Of a stretch of 49,940 nt of DNA, positions 21,288-27,982 are shown in pieces. Source of the DNA: Akkermansia sp. (lineage in GTDB: Bacteria > Verrucomicrobiota > Verrucomicrobiia > Verrucomicrobiales > Akkermansiaceae); contig JAFQGD010000041.1 of assembly GCA_017398355.1 (NCBI GenBank), positions 1 to 49,940 on the forward strand, written 5' to 3'. The notes under the pieces are model-generated. The model ran no database searches, had not been told where the DNA came from, and saw nothing but the letters and a program-made list of their open reading frames with translations. The translations under genes and the position numbers were made by a program. The first letter of the stretch is position 1; each line of letters starts with the position of its first letter.

Positions 21288-22082
21288 ATGAAGAACGCTT
21301 ACATGCTGATACCGCTACTGTTGCTGGGGGCATGCACCGCAGCACCGCAAAAGCAACCAACAAACAGGCAAGCACGCCAAGTGAGCAAGGCACAAGTGGA
21401 TGTACGCTGGCTGGGGCAGCGCATATGGGCCAATGAATGCGCGGGGAGTGTACAGGGGCTTGTCAGCTGGAACGCGGGGGAGAACTTCCCCTCCCTGGGT
21501 ATAGGGCATTTTATCTGGTATCCGGCAGGCGTACAAGGGCCTTTTGATGAGAGTCTACCACGCTTTGTGGCGTTTGCGCGTTCGCGTGGGGTACAGGTGC
21601 CGGCGTATTTCAACGGGGCAGCTCCCTGGCCTACGAAGGCGGCATTTGAAGCAGACCGCAGCGGATTGGCCAACAAGATGCGGCAATGGCTTGCGGCGCA
21701 TGTGGAGTTGCAGACACAATTCATCATCCTGCGTTCGCGCGCGGCACTGCCCAAAATGATGCAGCAAAGCCACAATCCGGCCGCTGTACAAGCCCACTAT
21801 CATGCACTGGCTCGCACCACGCAAGGCATGTATTGCCTAGTGGATTACGTTAACTTTAAGGGCGAAGGGACAAAGGTAACCGAGCGCTACAATGGATACG
21901 GCTGGGGCTTGCTGCAAGTATTGGAAACCATGCAAGGCAACCCACAAGGGCGCGCTGCAACGGCAGAATTCTCCCGCGCCGCGAGTGAGGTCATGCGCCG
22001 CCGGGTAGCCAATGCCCCCGCCGCCCGGGGAGAACAACGCTGGTTGGCCGGCTGGCTCAACCGCTGCAAAACATACAGATAA
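21288..22082 (+). CDS. Conserved lipoprotein of unknown function
   Basis: 264 residues with a lipoprotein signal peptide (MKNAYMLIPLLLLGAC, lipobox LGAC). The body contains 'IWANECAGSVQGLVSWN' followed by 'SLGIGHFIWYP'. I recall this pattern from uncharacterised bacterial secreted proteins in which a Glu in a short 'NEC' motif precedes a Gly-His-Phe motif, as in lysozyme-like folds; that resemblance is a guess. A later 'GYGWGLLQVLETM' segment also looks structurally conserved. The ATG at 21288 fits the promoter ending 7 nt upstream; an in-frame ATG at 21279 would fall on the -10 box. The aspartic protease gene follows after 23 nt, so the two are probably co-transcribed. Confidence 0.85.
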   Translation: MKNAYMLIPLLLLGACTAAPQKQPTNRQARQVSKAQVDVRWLGQRIWANECAGSVQGLVSWNAGENFPSLGIGHFIWYPAGVQGPFDESLPRFVAFARSRGVQVPAYFNGAAPWPTKAAFEADRSGLANKMRQWLAAHVELQTQFIILRSRAALPKMMQQSHNPAAVQAHYHALARTTQGMYCLVDYVNFKGEGTKVTERYNGYGWGLLQVLETMQGNPQGRAATAEFSRAASEVMRRRVANAPAARGEQRWLAGWLNRCKTYR

Positions 22083-22105
22083 CTCATTCTCTACAAACAA
22101 CTCCC

Positions 22106-22984
22106 ATGAAAACAACACTCTGTATATTAGCCATGTTGATTGCCATGCCTATGGCAAATGCCGATACGCCATCAGCACCTCAGCCGGCCCAAGAACAACA
22201 GGTGGACTTACAAACAATGATTCGCGACCCGCGCTGTGGACAAGTGCTGGTCACCTGCATGATCGGAGGCCAGCCCATGCGCATGATGCTGGATACCGGC
22301 GCCACCCACACAGTACTGCACACAGAAAGTGCAGCCAAACTGACGCAGGCTCGCTGGCTGGATACAAGCATGATGATGTTCAGAGGCAATGCGGCTCAGA
22401 CTCCTAAAATTCTGATCAGTTCCCTTGATGCCGGTGGAGCTTCTGCCCCGGAATTTCCGTTCATGGTGCTCCCACTTAATGCCGTACGCCAAGCCCTTGT
22501 AGAGCCAATCGATGGCATTTTGGGTATGGATGTGCTGGGGGGGCTCGTCTTTACTTTCGATTTGCGCAAGAACGAATACTACTGGGGCATGCCCAAAGGT
22601 GGCACCATGGAACAACTCTACGGTAAACAAGACCAGTTTGGACGCCTCTTGATGCAGGTTAAAAGCTCCGGAAAAGAACTGCAGCTCCTGCTGGATACCG
22701 GTAGCAGCATCACCCGCGTGCGAGAGGAAGACTGGCTCCCCGGCTCAGCCGGCGAAATCTCTGCCCAAGTGGGGGATGTCAATGAAGCCGCCAGCGTCAA
22801 GGTAAAAGAAGGGAAACCGGCGGATATTGAAGTTGCCAGAGGAGTCGTACTGAAAGGTGTTGTCCCCATCTTCGGGCAAGAAGGGCAGCCCCCCGTGCTG
22901 GGGATGGATGCTCTCAAGGGTCAAGTCCTCATCCACCTTCCCTTAGAGGATAATCCCTATGGGGTGTTCCTGATGCAGAAGTAA
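22106..22984 (+). CDS. Secreted aspartic protease with two retropepsin-like halves
   Basis: 292 residues. A Sec signal peptide (cleavage after MANA, about residue 19) is followed by two homologous halves. The first has 'MMLDTGATHTVLH' with Asp63 and 'GILGMDVLGG' near 137-146; the second has 'LLLDTGSSITRV' with Asp197 and 'PVLGMDAL' near 263-270. Asp-Thr-Gly followed by a hydrophobic-Leu-Gly-Met-Asp segment is the retropepsin/aspartyl protease pattern. Bacterial members usually have one DTG and act as dimers; here both halves lie in one chain, as in pepsins, so it may work as a monomer in the periplasm or outside. The substrate is unknown. It sits 23 nt behind the lipoprotein gene with no promoter of its own that I can see. 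Confidence 0.88.
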   Translation: MKTTLCILAMLIAMPMANADTPSAPQPAQEQQVDLQTMIRDPRCGQVLVTCMIGGQPMRMMLDTGATHTVLHTESAAKLTQARWLDTSMMMFRGNAAQTPKILISSLDAGGASAPEFPFMVLPLNAVRQALVEPIDGILGMDVLGGLVFTFDLRKNEYYWGMPKGGTMEQLYGKQDQFGRLLMQVKSSGKELQLLLDTGSSITRVREEDWLPGSAGEISAQVGDVNEAASVKVKEGKPADIEVARGVVLKGVVPIFGQEGQPPVLGMDALKGQVLIHLPLEDNPYGVFLMQK

Positions 22985-22995
22985 TTTCCCGACAC

Positions 22996-23133
22996 AGCCA
23001 AGTTACCTTGGCAATTTCACCTAAGCACCTGCTCGGATTTCACGCAAGCAGGCGCGAAATTCATTCTGCGGCCGAGCGGGATTCGCCCAACGCGGATCAC
23101 CGCCATGCGAAATGAACAAGCTATCTTGGTAAT
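22996..23133. repeat. Decayed copy of the hairpin element upstream of the GcvT-like gene
   Basis: The left end still forms a 6-bp hairpin (GCCAAG, loop TTAC, CTTGGC) followed by the exact array linker AATTTCAC. A worn second hairpin, an ATTTCAC linker and then a right-arm-like stretch (GCGCGAAATTCA ... ATTCGCCC ... CGAAATGAACAAG ... CTTGG) follow in the same order as in the intact units at 24288-25832. It begins 11 nt after the stop codon of the protease gene. It appears to be a fifth, degraded and internally deleted unit. Confidence 0.75.
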
Positions 23134-23176
23134 CATTTCCTGCTCCCCCCCTTCCCCAATAGCTAGACTAACTTGC

Positions 23177-23205
23177 TTGCGGATGGCGCCAAGCGCAGGC
23201 ACAAT
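23177..23205 (+). promoter_or_regulatory. Possible promoter of the GcvT-like gene
   Basis: TTGCGG (23177-23182), 17-bp spacer, CACAAT (23200-23205), then 9 nt to the ATG at 23215. The 9 nt contain GGGGAG. Both boxes are weaker than at other genes in the window. Confidence 0.4.
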
Positions 23206-23214
23206 AGGGGAGCC

Positions 23215-24282
23215 ATGAAAGAATCCCCCATCAATCCATACCACCGCCGCCACGGCGCAACGCTGGGCAATGAAGAGGGCTGGCGTATGCCGGGCAAATT
23301 CACCGATATTCTGCGGGAGCACCGCGCTGCACGCTCCGCCTGCGGGGTGTTCGATATATCCCACCTGGGCAAGTTTAGCGTATGGGGGAAAAGCGCGGGT
23401 GATTGGTTGGAGCAGATGCTGAGCAACCGGGTGGCCTCCTGCCGGGTTGGAGATGCCCAACAAACACTCTTGCTCAATGAAGAAGGAGGCATCATCGATA
23501 GGCTCACACTTTTCCGTGAGCAGGCGGAGGCATACTGGTTGCTGGGGAGCGCGGCTCTTGCAAATGAGGTATTCGCGTGGCTTGCCGCTCACAAACCGCA
23601 AGAAGCGGTGGACCTGACCGATGAAACGATGCAGTGGAGCGGTATGGCCGTATACGGCCCGGAAAGCAACGCCATATTCACCCAGGTATGGCCTAATCTC
23701 CCCATACCGCACGACAGGGGAATATGGCACGGAGAGTACAAAGGAGAAGAACTACGTATCACCACATGCGGGCAAGAGGGGGATGAAGGATTCGAGCTTT
23801 TTTGCCAAGCCAACCGTGGCATTCATTGGTTTGAAACTCTTGTGCGCGCCGGAGCCATACCATGCGGCATGGCCACCCGCGAAAGCCTGCGCCTTGAACA
23901 CCGCTCAGTTTCTGCCGGCCGCGATACCAATAGCAAAACAACACCCCACCAAGCACGCCTAGAACACTTGTGCGCCGCAGATAAATGCTTTGTCGGCTCT
24001 GATGCCATGCACCGCAAAGCAACAGGCGGCTTCCACCAAAAACGACTGGCTCCGCTAGAATGTACCGAACCATCTGCCCCACCACGGCACGGCTGCTCCG
24101 TGCAAAACAACCTCGGGAAATGTGTAGGCAGCGTAACGAGTGGCTGCATCTCCCCCCACACGGGCCGGGGTGTCGCCTTTGCCTATTTGAATGCCGGCGT
24201 GGCGCTGCCGGGCACACCTCTCAGCATTCTTATCAATGGCCACCCCATTCGTGCCGTGGTGAGCTCGCTTGGCGTATCTTGA
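23215..24282 (+). CDS. Diverged GcvT/YgfZ-fold folate-binding family protein
   Basis: 355 residues, clearly homologous to the aminomethyltransferase GcvT also encoded here (47887-48969): shared 'ACGVFDISH', 'LLNEEGG', 'FAWLAAHKP', 'GDEGFELFC', 'RESLRLEH' and 'PPRHG'. Several key positions differ. The Asp-Asp pair after the GG motif is Asp-Arg, and GARDSLRLE is ATRESLRLE. The segment aligned to GcvT 'KDFIGVDVL' reads 'DKCFVGSDAM', which places a Cys where YgfZ proteins have their KGCYxGQE cysteine. It is therefore unlikely to be a second glycine-cleavage T-protein; a YgfZ-like role in Fe-S protein maintenance is possible. It is not linked to gcvH or gcvP, and hairpin elements flank it on both sides. 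Confidence 0.85.
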   Translation: MKESPINPYHRRHGATLGNEEGWRMPGKFTDILREHRAARSACGVFDISHLGKFSVWGKSAGDWLEQMLSNRVASCRVGDAQQTLLLNEEGGIIDRLTLFREQAEAYWLLGSAALANEVFAWLAAHKPQEAVDLTDETMQWSGMAVYGPESNAIFTQVWPNLPIPHDRGIWHGEYKGEELRITTCGQEGDEGFELFCQANRGIHWFETLVRAGAIPCGMATRESLRLEHRSVSAGRDTNSKTTPHQARLEHLCAADKCFVGSDAMHRKATGGFHQKRLAPLECTEPSAPPRHGCSVQNNLGKCVGSVTSGCISPHTGRGVAFAYLNAGVALPGTPLSILINGHPIRAVVSSLGVS

Positions 24283-24287
24283 TAAGT

Positions 24288-24490
24288 TGCCAAGTTTACT
24301 TGGCAATTTCACTTGAGCTGCTGCTCAAATTTCGCTCGAGCGACCGCGAGAATTTCGCTTGTTGCCAAAGGCAACATATTTCACGCGCGATACTTCGCGC
24401 ATCAGTTGTTGACTAGCCACCCTTGCGAGCATTTGCGAGCCTTACTTTCCCGCCTGAAATGAATGGCTCGCTTGCCAAGCATGCTTGGCA
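24288..24490. repeat. Hairpin element unit I (short form)
   Basis: A full left arm: hairpins with stems TGCCAAG, TTGAGC, the palindrome TCGCTCGAGCGA, GTTGCC and GCGCGA. The left half of the central stem follows (TTGCGAGC, ATTT, GCGAGCC), then the 20-nt filler and GGCTCGC. The right arm is missing except for its outermost hairpin (TGCCAAG, loop CATG, CTTGGCA) at 24473-24490. Confidence 0.92.
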
Positions 24491-24685
24491 GTAAAATTCT
24501 TTTCACTCTGCCAAGTTTACTTGGCAATTTCGCTTGAGCTGCTGCTCAAATTTCGCTCGAGCGACCGCGAGAATTTCGCTTGTTGCCAAAGGCAACATAT
24601 TTCACGCGCGATACTTCGCGCATCAGTTGTTGACTAGCCGCCCTTGCGAGCATTTGCGAGCCTTACTCCAAAAGTTTATTTGTCA

Positions 24686-24714
24686 TTGATACACCAATTA
24701 GGAGATGCTATACT
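24686..24714 (+). promoter_or_regulatory. Promoter inside the cassette for the four-helix-bundle gene (leaderless type)
   Basis: -35 TTGATA (24686-24691), 17-bp spacer, -10 TATACT (24709-24714), then 7 nt to a GTG start at 24722. It lies inside the unique cassette (which starts at 24668), so the gene does not depend on the repeat or its neighbours for transcription. Confidence 0.7.
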
Positions 24715-24721
24715 GACTAGC

Positions 24722-25075
24722 GTGAAAGAGGGAAAACTTATAACTTCATCCATAGAGCTTGCAATTGAACTAACGCTTCTGTACGACCGTATAGAAAAGA
24801 AGGCTTATCTGAAAAATCAGCTAGCACGAGCCGGAACTAGCGTTGGTGCCAATATACATGAGGCCAAGTATGCTCACAGCCGCGCGGATTTTATTGCGAA
24901 GATGCAGATTGCACTCAAAGAATGTCACGAGACAGAGTTTTGGCTCACGGTGCTAAGCCAAGCCCTCCCTGAGTACTCACTTGATGCTACACGGTTGAGA
25001 GAAAAGGCCGGCAGCATTCGCCGGATGTTGATTTCAACCTTGAATACAGCTAAAAGCAACAGCGAGAAAGAATAA
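24722..25075 (+). CDS. Four-helix-bundle protein of the S23/23S-rRNA IVP (Avd-like) family
   Basis: 117 residues from the GTG at 24722. The sequence 'KNQLARAGTSVGANIHEAK' followed by 'RADFIAKMQIALKECHETEFWL' is the family signature (PF05635, TIGR02436 as I recall them): a small acidic-basic four-helix bundle. The family is encoded in intervening sequences in the 23S rRNA of some bacteria, and a relative (Avd) works with reverse transcriptase in diversity-generating retroelements. Its molecular role outside DGRs is not known. The start is supported by the promoter 7 nt upstream and by the usual family length; the frame is open into the repeat to a TTG at 24644, where it only reads repeat sequence. 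No reverse transcriptase, transposase or rRNA gene is nearby. Confidence 0.9.
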   Translation: MKEGKLITSSIELAIELTLLYDRIEKKAYLKNQLARAGTSVGANIHEAKYAHSRADFIAKMQIALKECHETEFWLTVLSQALPEYSLDATRLREKAGSIRRMLISTLNTAKSNSEKE

Positions 25076-25241
25076 TGCCTCGCATGCGCTCGCAAGTTGA
25101 ATAGTGTGCCACTGATGCGCGATGGTTCGCGCGCGAAATTCAGCCTACGGCTGAGTGAAATTCGCCCGCCGGGCGAATGAAATATGGCTTACAGCCATAC
25201 GAAATTGCCAAGCATGCTTGGCAGTGAAATTCTCTTCACTC

Positions 25242-25454
25242 TGCCAAGTTTACTTGGCAATTTCGCTTGAGCTGCTGCTCAAATTTCGCTCGAGCGACCG
25301 CGAGAATTTCGCTTGTTGCCAAAGGCAACATATTTCACGCGCGATACTTCGCGCATCAGTTGTTGACCAGCCACCCTTGCGAGCATTTGCGAGCCTTACT
25401 TTCCCGCCTGAAATGAATGGCTCGCATGCGCTCGCTTGCCAAGCATGCTTGGCA
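25242..25454. repeat. Hairpin element unit III (short form)
   Basis: Nearly the same as unit I, but the central stem is complete on both sides (GGCTCGC, ATGC, GCTCGC) before it jumps to the outermost right-arm hairpin at 25437-25454. The four inner right-arm hairpins are missing. Confidence 0.92.
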
Positions 25455-25472
25455 GTGAAATTCTCTTCACTC

Positions 25473-25796
25473 TGCCAAGTTTACTTGGCAATTTCACTTG
25501 AGCTGCTGCTCAAATTTCGCTCGAGCGACCGCGAGAATTTCGCTTGTTGCCAAAGGCAACATATTTCACGCGCGATACTTCGCGCATCAGTTGTTGTCCA
25601 GCCACCCTTGCGAGCATTTGCGAGCCTTACTTTCCCGCCTGAAATGAATGGCTCGCGTGCGCTCGCAAGTTGAATAGTGTGCCACTGATGCACGATGGTT
25701 CGCGCGCGAAATTCAGCCTGCGGCTGAGTGAAATTCGCCCGCCGGGCGAGTGAAATATGGCTTACAGCCATACGAAATTGCCAAGCATGCTTGGCA
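25473..25796. repeat. Hairpin element unit IV (long form with empty apex)
   Basis: A complete mirror-symmetric unit: five left-arm hairpins, central stem, a 20-nt apex filler (25632-25651) and five right-arm hairpins ending at 25779-25796. It shows the 'empty' version of unit II. One base differs in the enclosing inverted pair (ACTGATGCAC instead of ACTGATGCGC). Confidence 0.92.
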
Positions 25797-25837
25797 GTAA
25801 AATTCTCTTCACTCTGCCAAGTTTACTTGGCAGTGGG

Positions 25838-26806
25838 TCAGCGCAAAGGACGCAGCATATCCTCCAAGGCTGCATAGCTTTCTACACGGGAGAGCTGCGG
25901 GCGCAGAGGCTTGGTGCCGGGGATACCCTTGGCATACGCCAGTAGACGCGCGCGCATAGCTCGCATGGTGGTGAGCTCGCCGCCGTAGTGTTGGCTATCC
26001 AATGCCAAGCGGGTGTGACGCAGCATGAATTCGATACGCTCGGCAGCAGAGGGAGGTGGCAAGAGCTCCCCGGTGTTGAGGTAGTGGCGGGCTTGGCGGA
26101 AAATCCACGGCGCATTCATCGCTGCCCGGCCAATCATCACCCCGGACACAGCCGTTTCCTCGCGGGCTCGCTTCACATCTGCCGGGCTGGTAATATCCCC
26201 ATTGCCAATGACCGGTATCTGCACAGCGCAAGCGCAAGCATCAATGATACCCCAATCTGCCACCCCTCCATATTGCTGCGAGCGGGTGCGGCCATGCACC
26301 GCAATCGCCTTCACGCCCGCATCTTGCAGGCGCAAACAGGCTTCCTCTGCCACGATGTGATTGGCATCCCACCCTATGCGAATCTTGGCAGTCACGGGAC
26401 AGTCTGCCCCCAATTCTGCCACCACTGCAGCTGCAATTTGCTGCAGCAAAGGCAAATCCTTGAGCAGCGAGGAGCCACCATTGCGCCCTACTACCTTGGG
26501 AACGGGGCATCCGGCGTTGATATCCAAAAAATCCGGCCGCATGGCATCTACTATAATGCGAGCTGCGGCGGCCATGTGCGCCGGTACAGCTCCGAATATC
26601 TGTACACCAAGAGGGCGATGTGCCCCCTCAAACTCTACATAGCGGCGATTGCGTTCCCACGCTTGCAGCACCCCCTCGGATGATACAAACTCCGTCACCA
26701 TCACATCTGCCCCACACTCTTTGCACAGTGTACGAAAAATCGGGTCTGTCACGCCTGCCATCGGCGCCAGGTACAGAGGAAAGAAGGATTTATCAGGCAA
26801 AAACAT
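25838..26806 (-). CDS. dusB: tRNA-dihydrouridine synthase, DusB type
   Basis: 322 residues. This FMN enzyme reduces uridine to dihydrouridine in tRNA D-loops using NADPH. Visible motifs are 'LAPMAGVTDPIFR' at 13-25, 'DINAGCPVPKVVGRNGGSSLL' with catalytic Cys100, 'AVHGRTRSQQYGG' and 'PVIGNGDI', a full TIM-barrel Dus pattern, and the length matches DusB. The start ATG at 26806 begins MFLPDKSFFPLYLAPMAG; the frame is open further upstream into the rpsI terminator, which I exclude. Its stop lies 5 nt from the end of the hairpin array. In many bacteria dusB precedes fis; that is not the case here. Confidence 0.95.
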   Translation of the reverse strand: MFLPDKSFFPLYLAPMAGVTDPIFRTLCKECGADVMVTEFVSSEGVLQAWERNRRYVEFEGAHRPLGVQIFGAVPAHMAAAARIIVDAMRPDFLDINAGCPVPKVVGRNGGSSLLKDLPLLQQIAAAVVAELGADCPVTAKIRIGWDANHIVAEEACLRLQDAGVKAIAVHGRTRSQQYGGVADWGIIDACACAVQIPVIGNGDITSPADVKRAREETAVSGVMIGRAAMNAPWIFRQARHYLNTGELLPPPSAAERIEFMLRHTRLALDSQHYGGELTTMRAMRARLLAYAKGIPGTKPLRPQLSRVESYAALEDMLRPLR

Positions 26807-26851
26807 GGAAACCAAGAGGCAAAGTGCAGAAATATCCGTATTCGCTAAGAA

Positions 26852-26879
26852 GCCATGCACCCCTTGCAAGGTGCATGGC
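26852..26879 (-). terminator. Terminator of the rplM-rpsI operon
   Basis: A perfect 10-bp stem (GCCATGCACC at 26852-26861 with 26870-26879) with an 8-nt loop, 38 nt after the rpsI stop. The minus-strand downstream flank is TTCTTAGC, only partly T-rich, so some read-through into dusB is possible. Confidence 0.7.
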
Positions 26880-26917
26880 CCATAGGAAAATAGAGGTCCG
26901 AACAGTCGGAGCAGCAA

Positions 26918-27322
26918 TTAGCGCTTGCTGAACTGGAAGCGCTTGCGGGCGCCGGGACGACCAGCCTTCTTGCGTTCCTTCATGCGGGAATCACGAGTAA
27001 GCAAGCCCTGCTCGCGGAGCAAGGGGCGGAACTCCTCGTTGAGCATCACCAGAGCGCGGGCAATAGCCAAGCTCATGGCACCAGTCTGGCCGTGCAGACC
27101 GCCACCCTTCGTAGCGATGCGTACATCGTACTTCTTCATGGTGTTGGTGGCGTAGAAGGGCTGCAGCACAACGTTCTGCAGAGCATCCGTGGGGAGGTAT
27201 TCCTCAAAACCGCGACGGTTGATAGTAATCTTGCCGGACTTGCCTTCCTCAGCGGGGGTCAGCCAAGCGTGTGCGATAGCCTCCTTGCGGCGGCCTGTTG
27301 CATTGTAAGGGGTGGTAGACAT
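26918..27322 (-). CDS. rpsI: 30S ribosomal protein S9
   Basis: 134 residues, starting with 'NATGRRKEAIAHAWL' and ending in the typical basic tail 'DSRMKERKKAGRPGARKRFQFSKR', whose last Lys-Arg reaches the P-site tRNA. 'GGGLHGQTGAMSLAIARAL' is the conserved S9 core. It follows rplM with a 17-nt gap, the usual L13-S9 operon. No Shine-Dalgarno sequence is visible before the start. Confidence 0.98.
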   Translation of the reverse strand: MSTTPYNATGRRKEAIAHAWLTPAEEGKSGKITINRRGFEEYLPTDALQNVVLQPFYATNTMKKYDVRIATKGGGLHGQTGAMSLAIARALVMLNEEFRPLLREQGLLTRDSRMKERKKAGRPGARKRFQFSKR

Positions 27323-27339
27323 GGTGATTAAAAATTAGG

Positions 27340-27771
27340 TTAGGCAATAGCGATAACTTCCGGGGTCTGGGCAGCGTGAGGATGCTCAGCACCGGCGTAC
27401 ACCTTCAGGCGAGTACCCTGAGCACGCCCCTGACGGGTGTGGGGCACCATACCAAGGATAGCGAGCTCCAAAATCTTCTCGGGATGAGATTTGCGAAGTT
27501 TGGCGGGAGTCGTCACCACCTGGTTACCAACATAGCCGGTGTAACGGGTGTAAATCTTGGCGCGCTCCTTGTTGCCGGAGAGCACAACCTTGTCGGCATT
27601 CACGACGATAACGTAGTCACCGCAGTCCACATGGGGGGTGAAGATCGTCTTGTTCTTTCCGCGAAGCAGGTTGGCTGCTTCTACTGCGACCTGACCGAGC
27701 ACCTTGTCGGCAGCGTCGATCACATACCACTTGCGCTCAATGTCCTGAGCTTTGGCAGAGAAGGTTTTCAT
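27340..27771 (-). CDS. rplM: 50S ribosomal protein L13
   Basis: 143 residues with 'RKWYVIDAADKVLGQVAVEAANLLRGK', 'DCGDYVIVVNADKV', 'YTGYVGN' and 'MVPHTRQGRAQGTRLKVYAG', all standard L13 motifs. L13 is an early 23S rRNA assembly protein. The start at 27771 (MKTFSAKAQD) matches the family; the longer open frame upstream covers the leader and promoter. First gene of the rplM-rpsI operon. The leader contains a small GC-rich hairpin (near 27808-27830) that could allow autoregulation. Confidence 0.98.
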   Translation of the reverse strand: MKTFSAKAQDIERKWYVIDAADKVLGQVAVEAANLLRGKNKTIFTPHVDCGDYVIVVNADKVVLSGNKERAKIYTRYTGYVGNQVVTTPAKLRKSHPEKILELAILGMVPHTRQGRAQGTRLKVYAGAEHPHAAQTPEVIAIA

Positions 27772-27832
27772 GTTGTTTTCGTTTATTCCTGTTAAGGCTT
27801 TCGCCGTCGAACCCCTATAGTTCGGGGCGGAT

Positions 27833-27861
27833 AATCTACCCTTATTCTGCCCTTTTGTCAA
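27833..27861 (-). promoter_or_regulatory. Promoter of rplM-rpsI
   Basis: Minus strand: consensus -35 TTGACA (27856-27861), 17-bp spacer, -10 TAGATT (27833-27838). The leader is about 55 nt. Confidence 0.8.
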
Positions 27862-27902
27862 CCGCATTTTGCGTTTTTCCTCATTTTTTTTAAAAAAAGC
27901 GC

Positions 27903-27931
27903 TTGCCAAGTACGCTTTTGGGAAGTAAACT
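27903..27931 (+). promoter_or_regulatory. Promoter of infA
   Basis: TTGCCA (27903-27908), 17-bp spacer, TAAACT (27926-27931), about 50 nt before the infA start. It is divergent from the rplM promoter 42 bp away. Confidence 0.6.
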
Positions 27932-27982
27932 AGCCCCGCCTACGCGTGCAGACACGCCGGCATTAACCATATATATAGCATA

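Larger units (their letters stand above)
24509..25223. repeat. Hairpin element unit II (long form carrying the four-helix-bundle cassette)
   Basis: Left arm 24509-24627, central stem left strand 24644-24660, cassette 24668-25078, central stem right strand 25079-25095, right arm 25111-25223. The outer central stem is an 8-bp perfect pairing (24644-24651 with 25088-25095) and the inner one 5 bp (24656-24660 with 25079-25083). A further 10-bp inverted pair, GCGCATCAGT (24618-24627) with ACTGATGCGC (25111-25120), encloses both. The right arm hairpins have stems GCGCGA, CAGCC, TTCGCCCG, TATGGCT and TGCCAAG. Confidence 0.92.
24288..25832. repeat. Hairpin-element array, four units plus a terminal half-hairpin
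   Basis: About 1.5 kb built from short perfect hairpins separated by AATTTC or GAAATT linkers. Four units begin with the same 18-nt hairpin (TGCCAAG, loop TTTA, CTTGGCA) at 24288, 24509, 25242 and 25473, and a lone copy closes the array at 25815-25832. Units alternate short, long, short, long and are joined by a small hairpin (about AGTGAA, 6-nt loop, TTCACT). The array fills the gap between two converging genes with only 5 nt to each stop codon (24282 and 25838). The second unit carries a four-helix-bundle gene. Confidence 0.95.

Noticed and set aside
25155..25673. A 172-codon open frame through the hairpin array
   Set aside because: It translates only repeat units (two copies of the same roughly 75-residue phrase), and the equivalent frame in units I and II is closed by a TAG. 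It arises because the unit happens to be open in that frame.
24288..25832. CRISPR array
   Set aside because: The spacing is regular only at the 220-340 bp unit level. The segments between hairpins are constant linkers, not unique spacers, and no cas genes are present.
27781..27832. A GGTTCGA-like T-loop in the rplM leader as part of a tRNA
   Set aside because: The surrounding sequence does not fold into a tRNA. It is a short GC hairpin in the L13 leader.
27896..27931. A TGCCAAG-like motif before infA as another hairpin-element copy
   Set aside because: There is no complementary arm or AATTTC linker. The sequence is better explained as the -35 region of the infA promoter.
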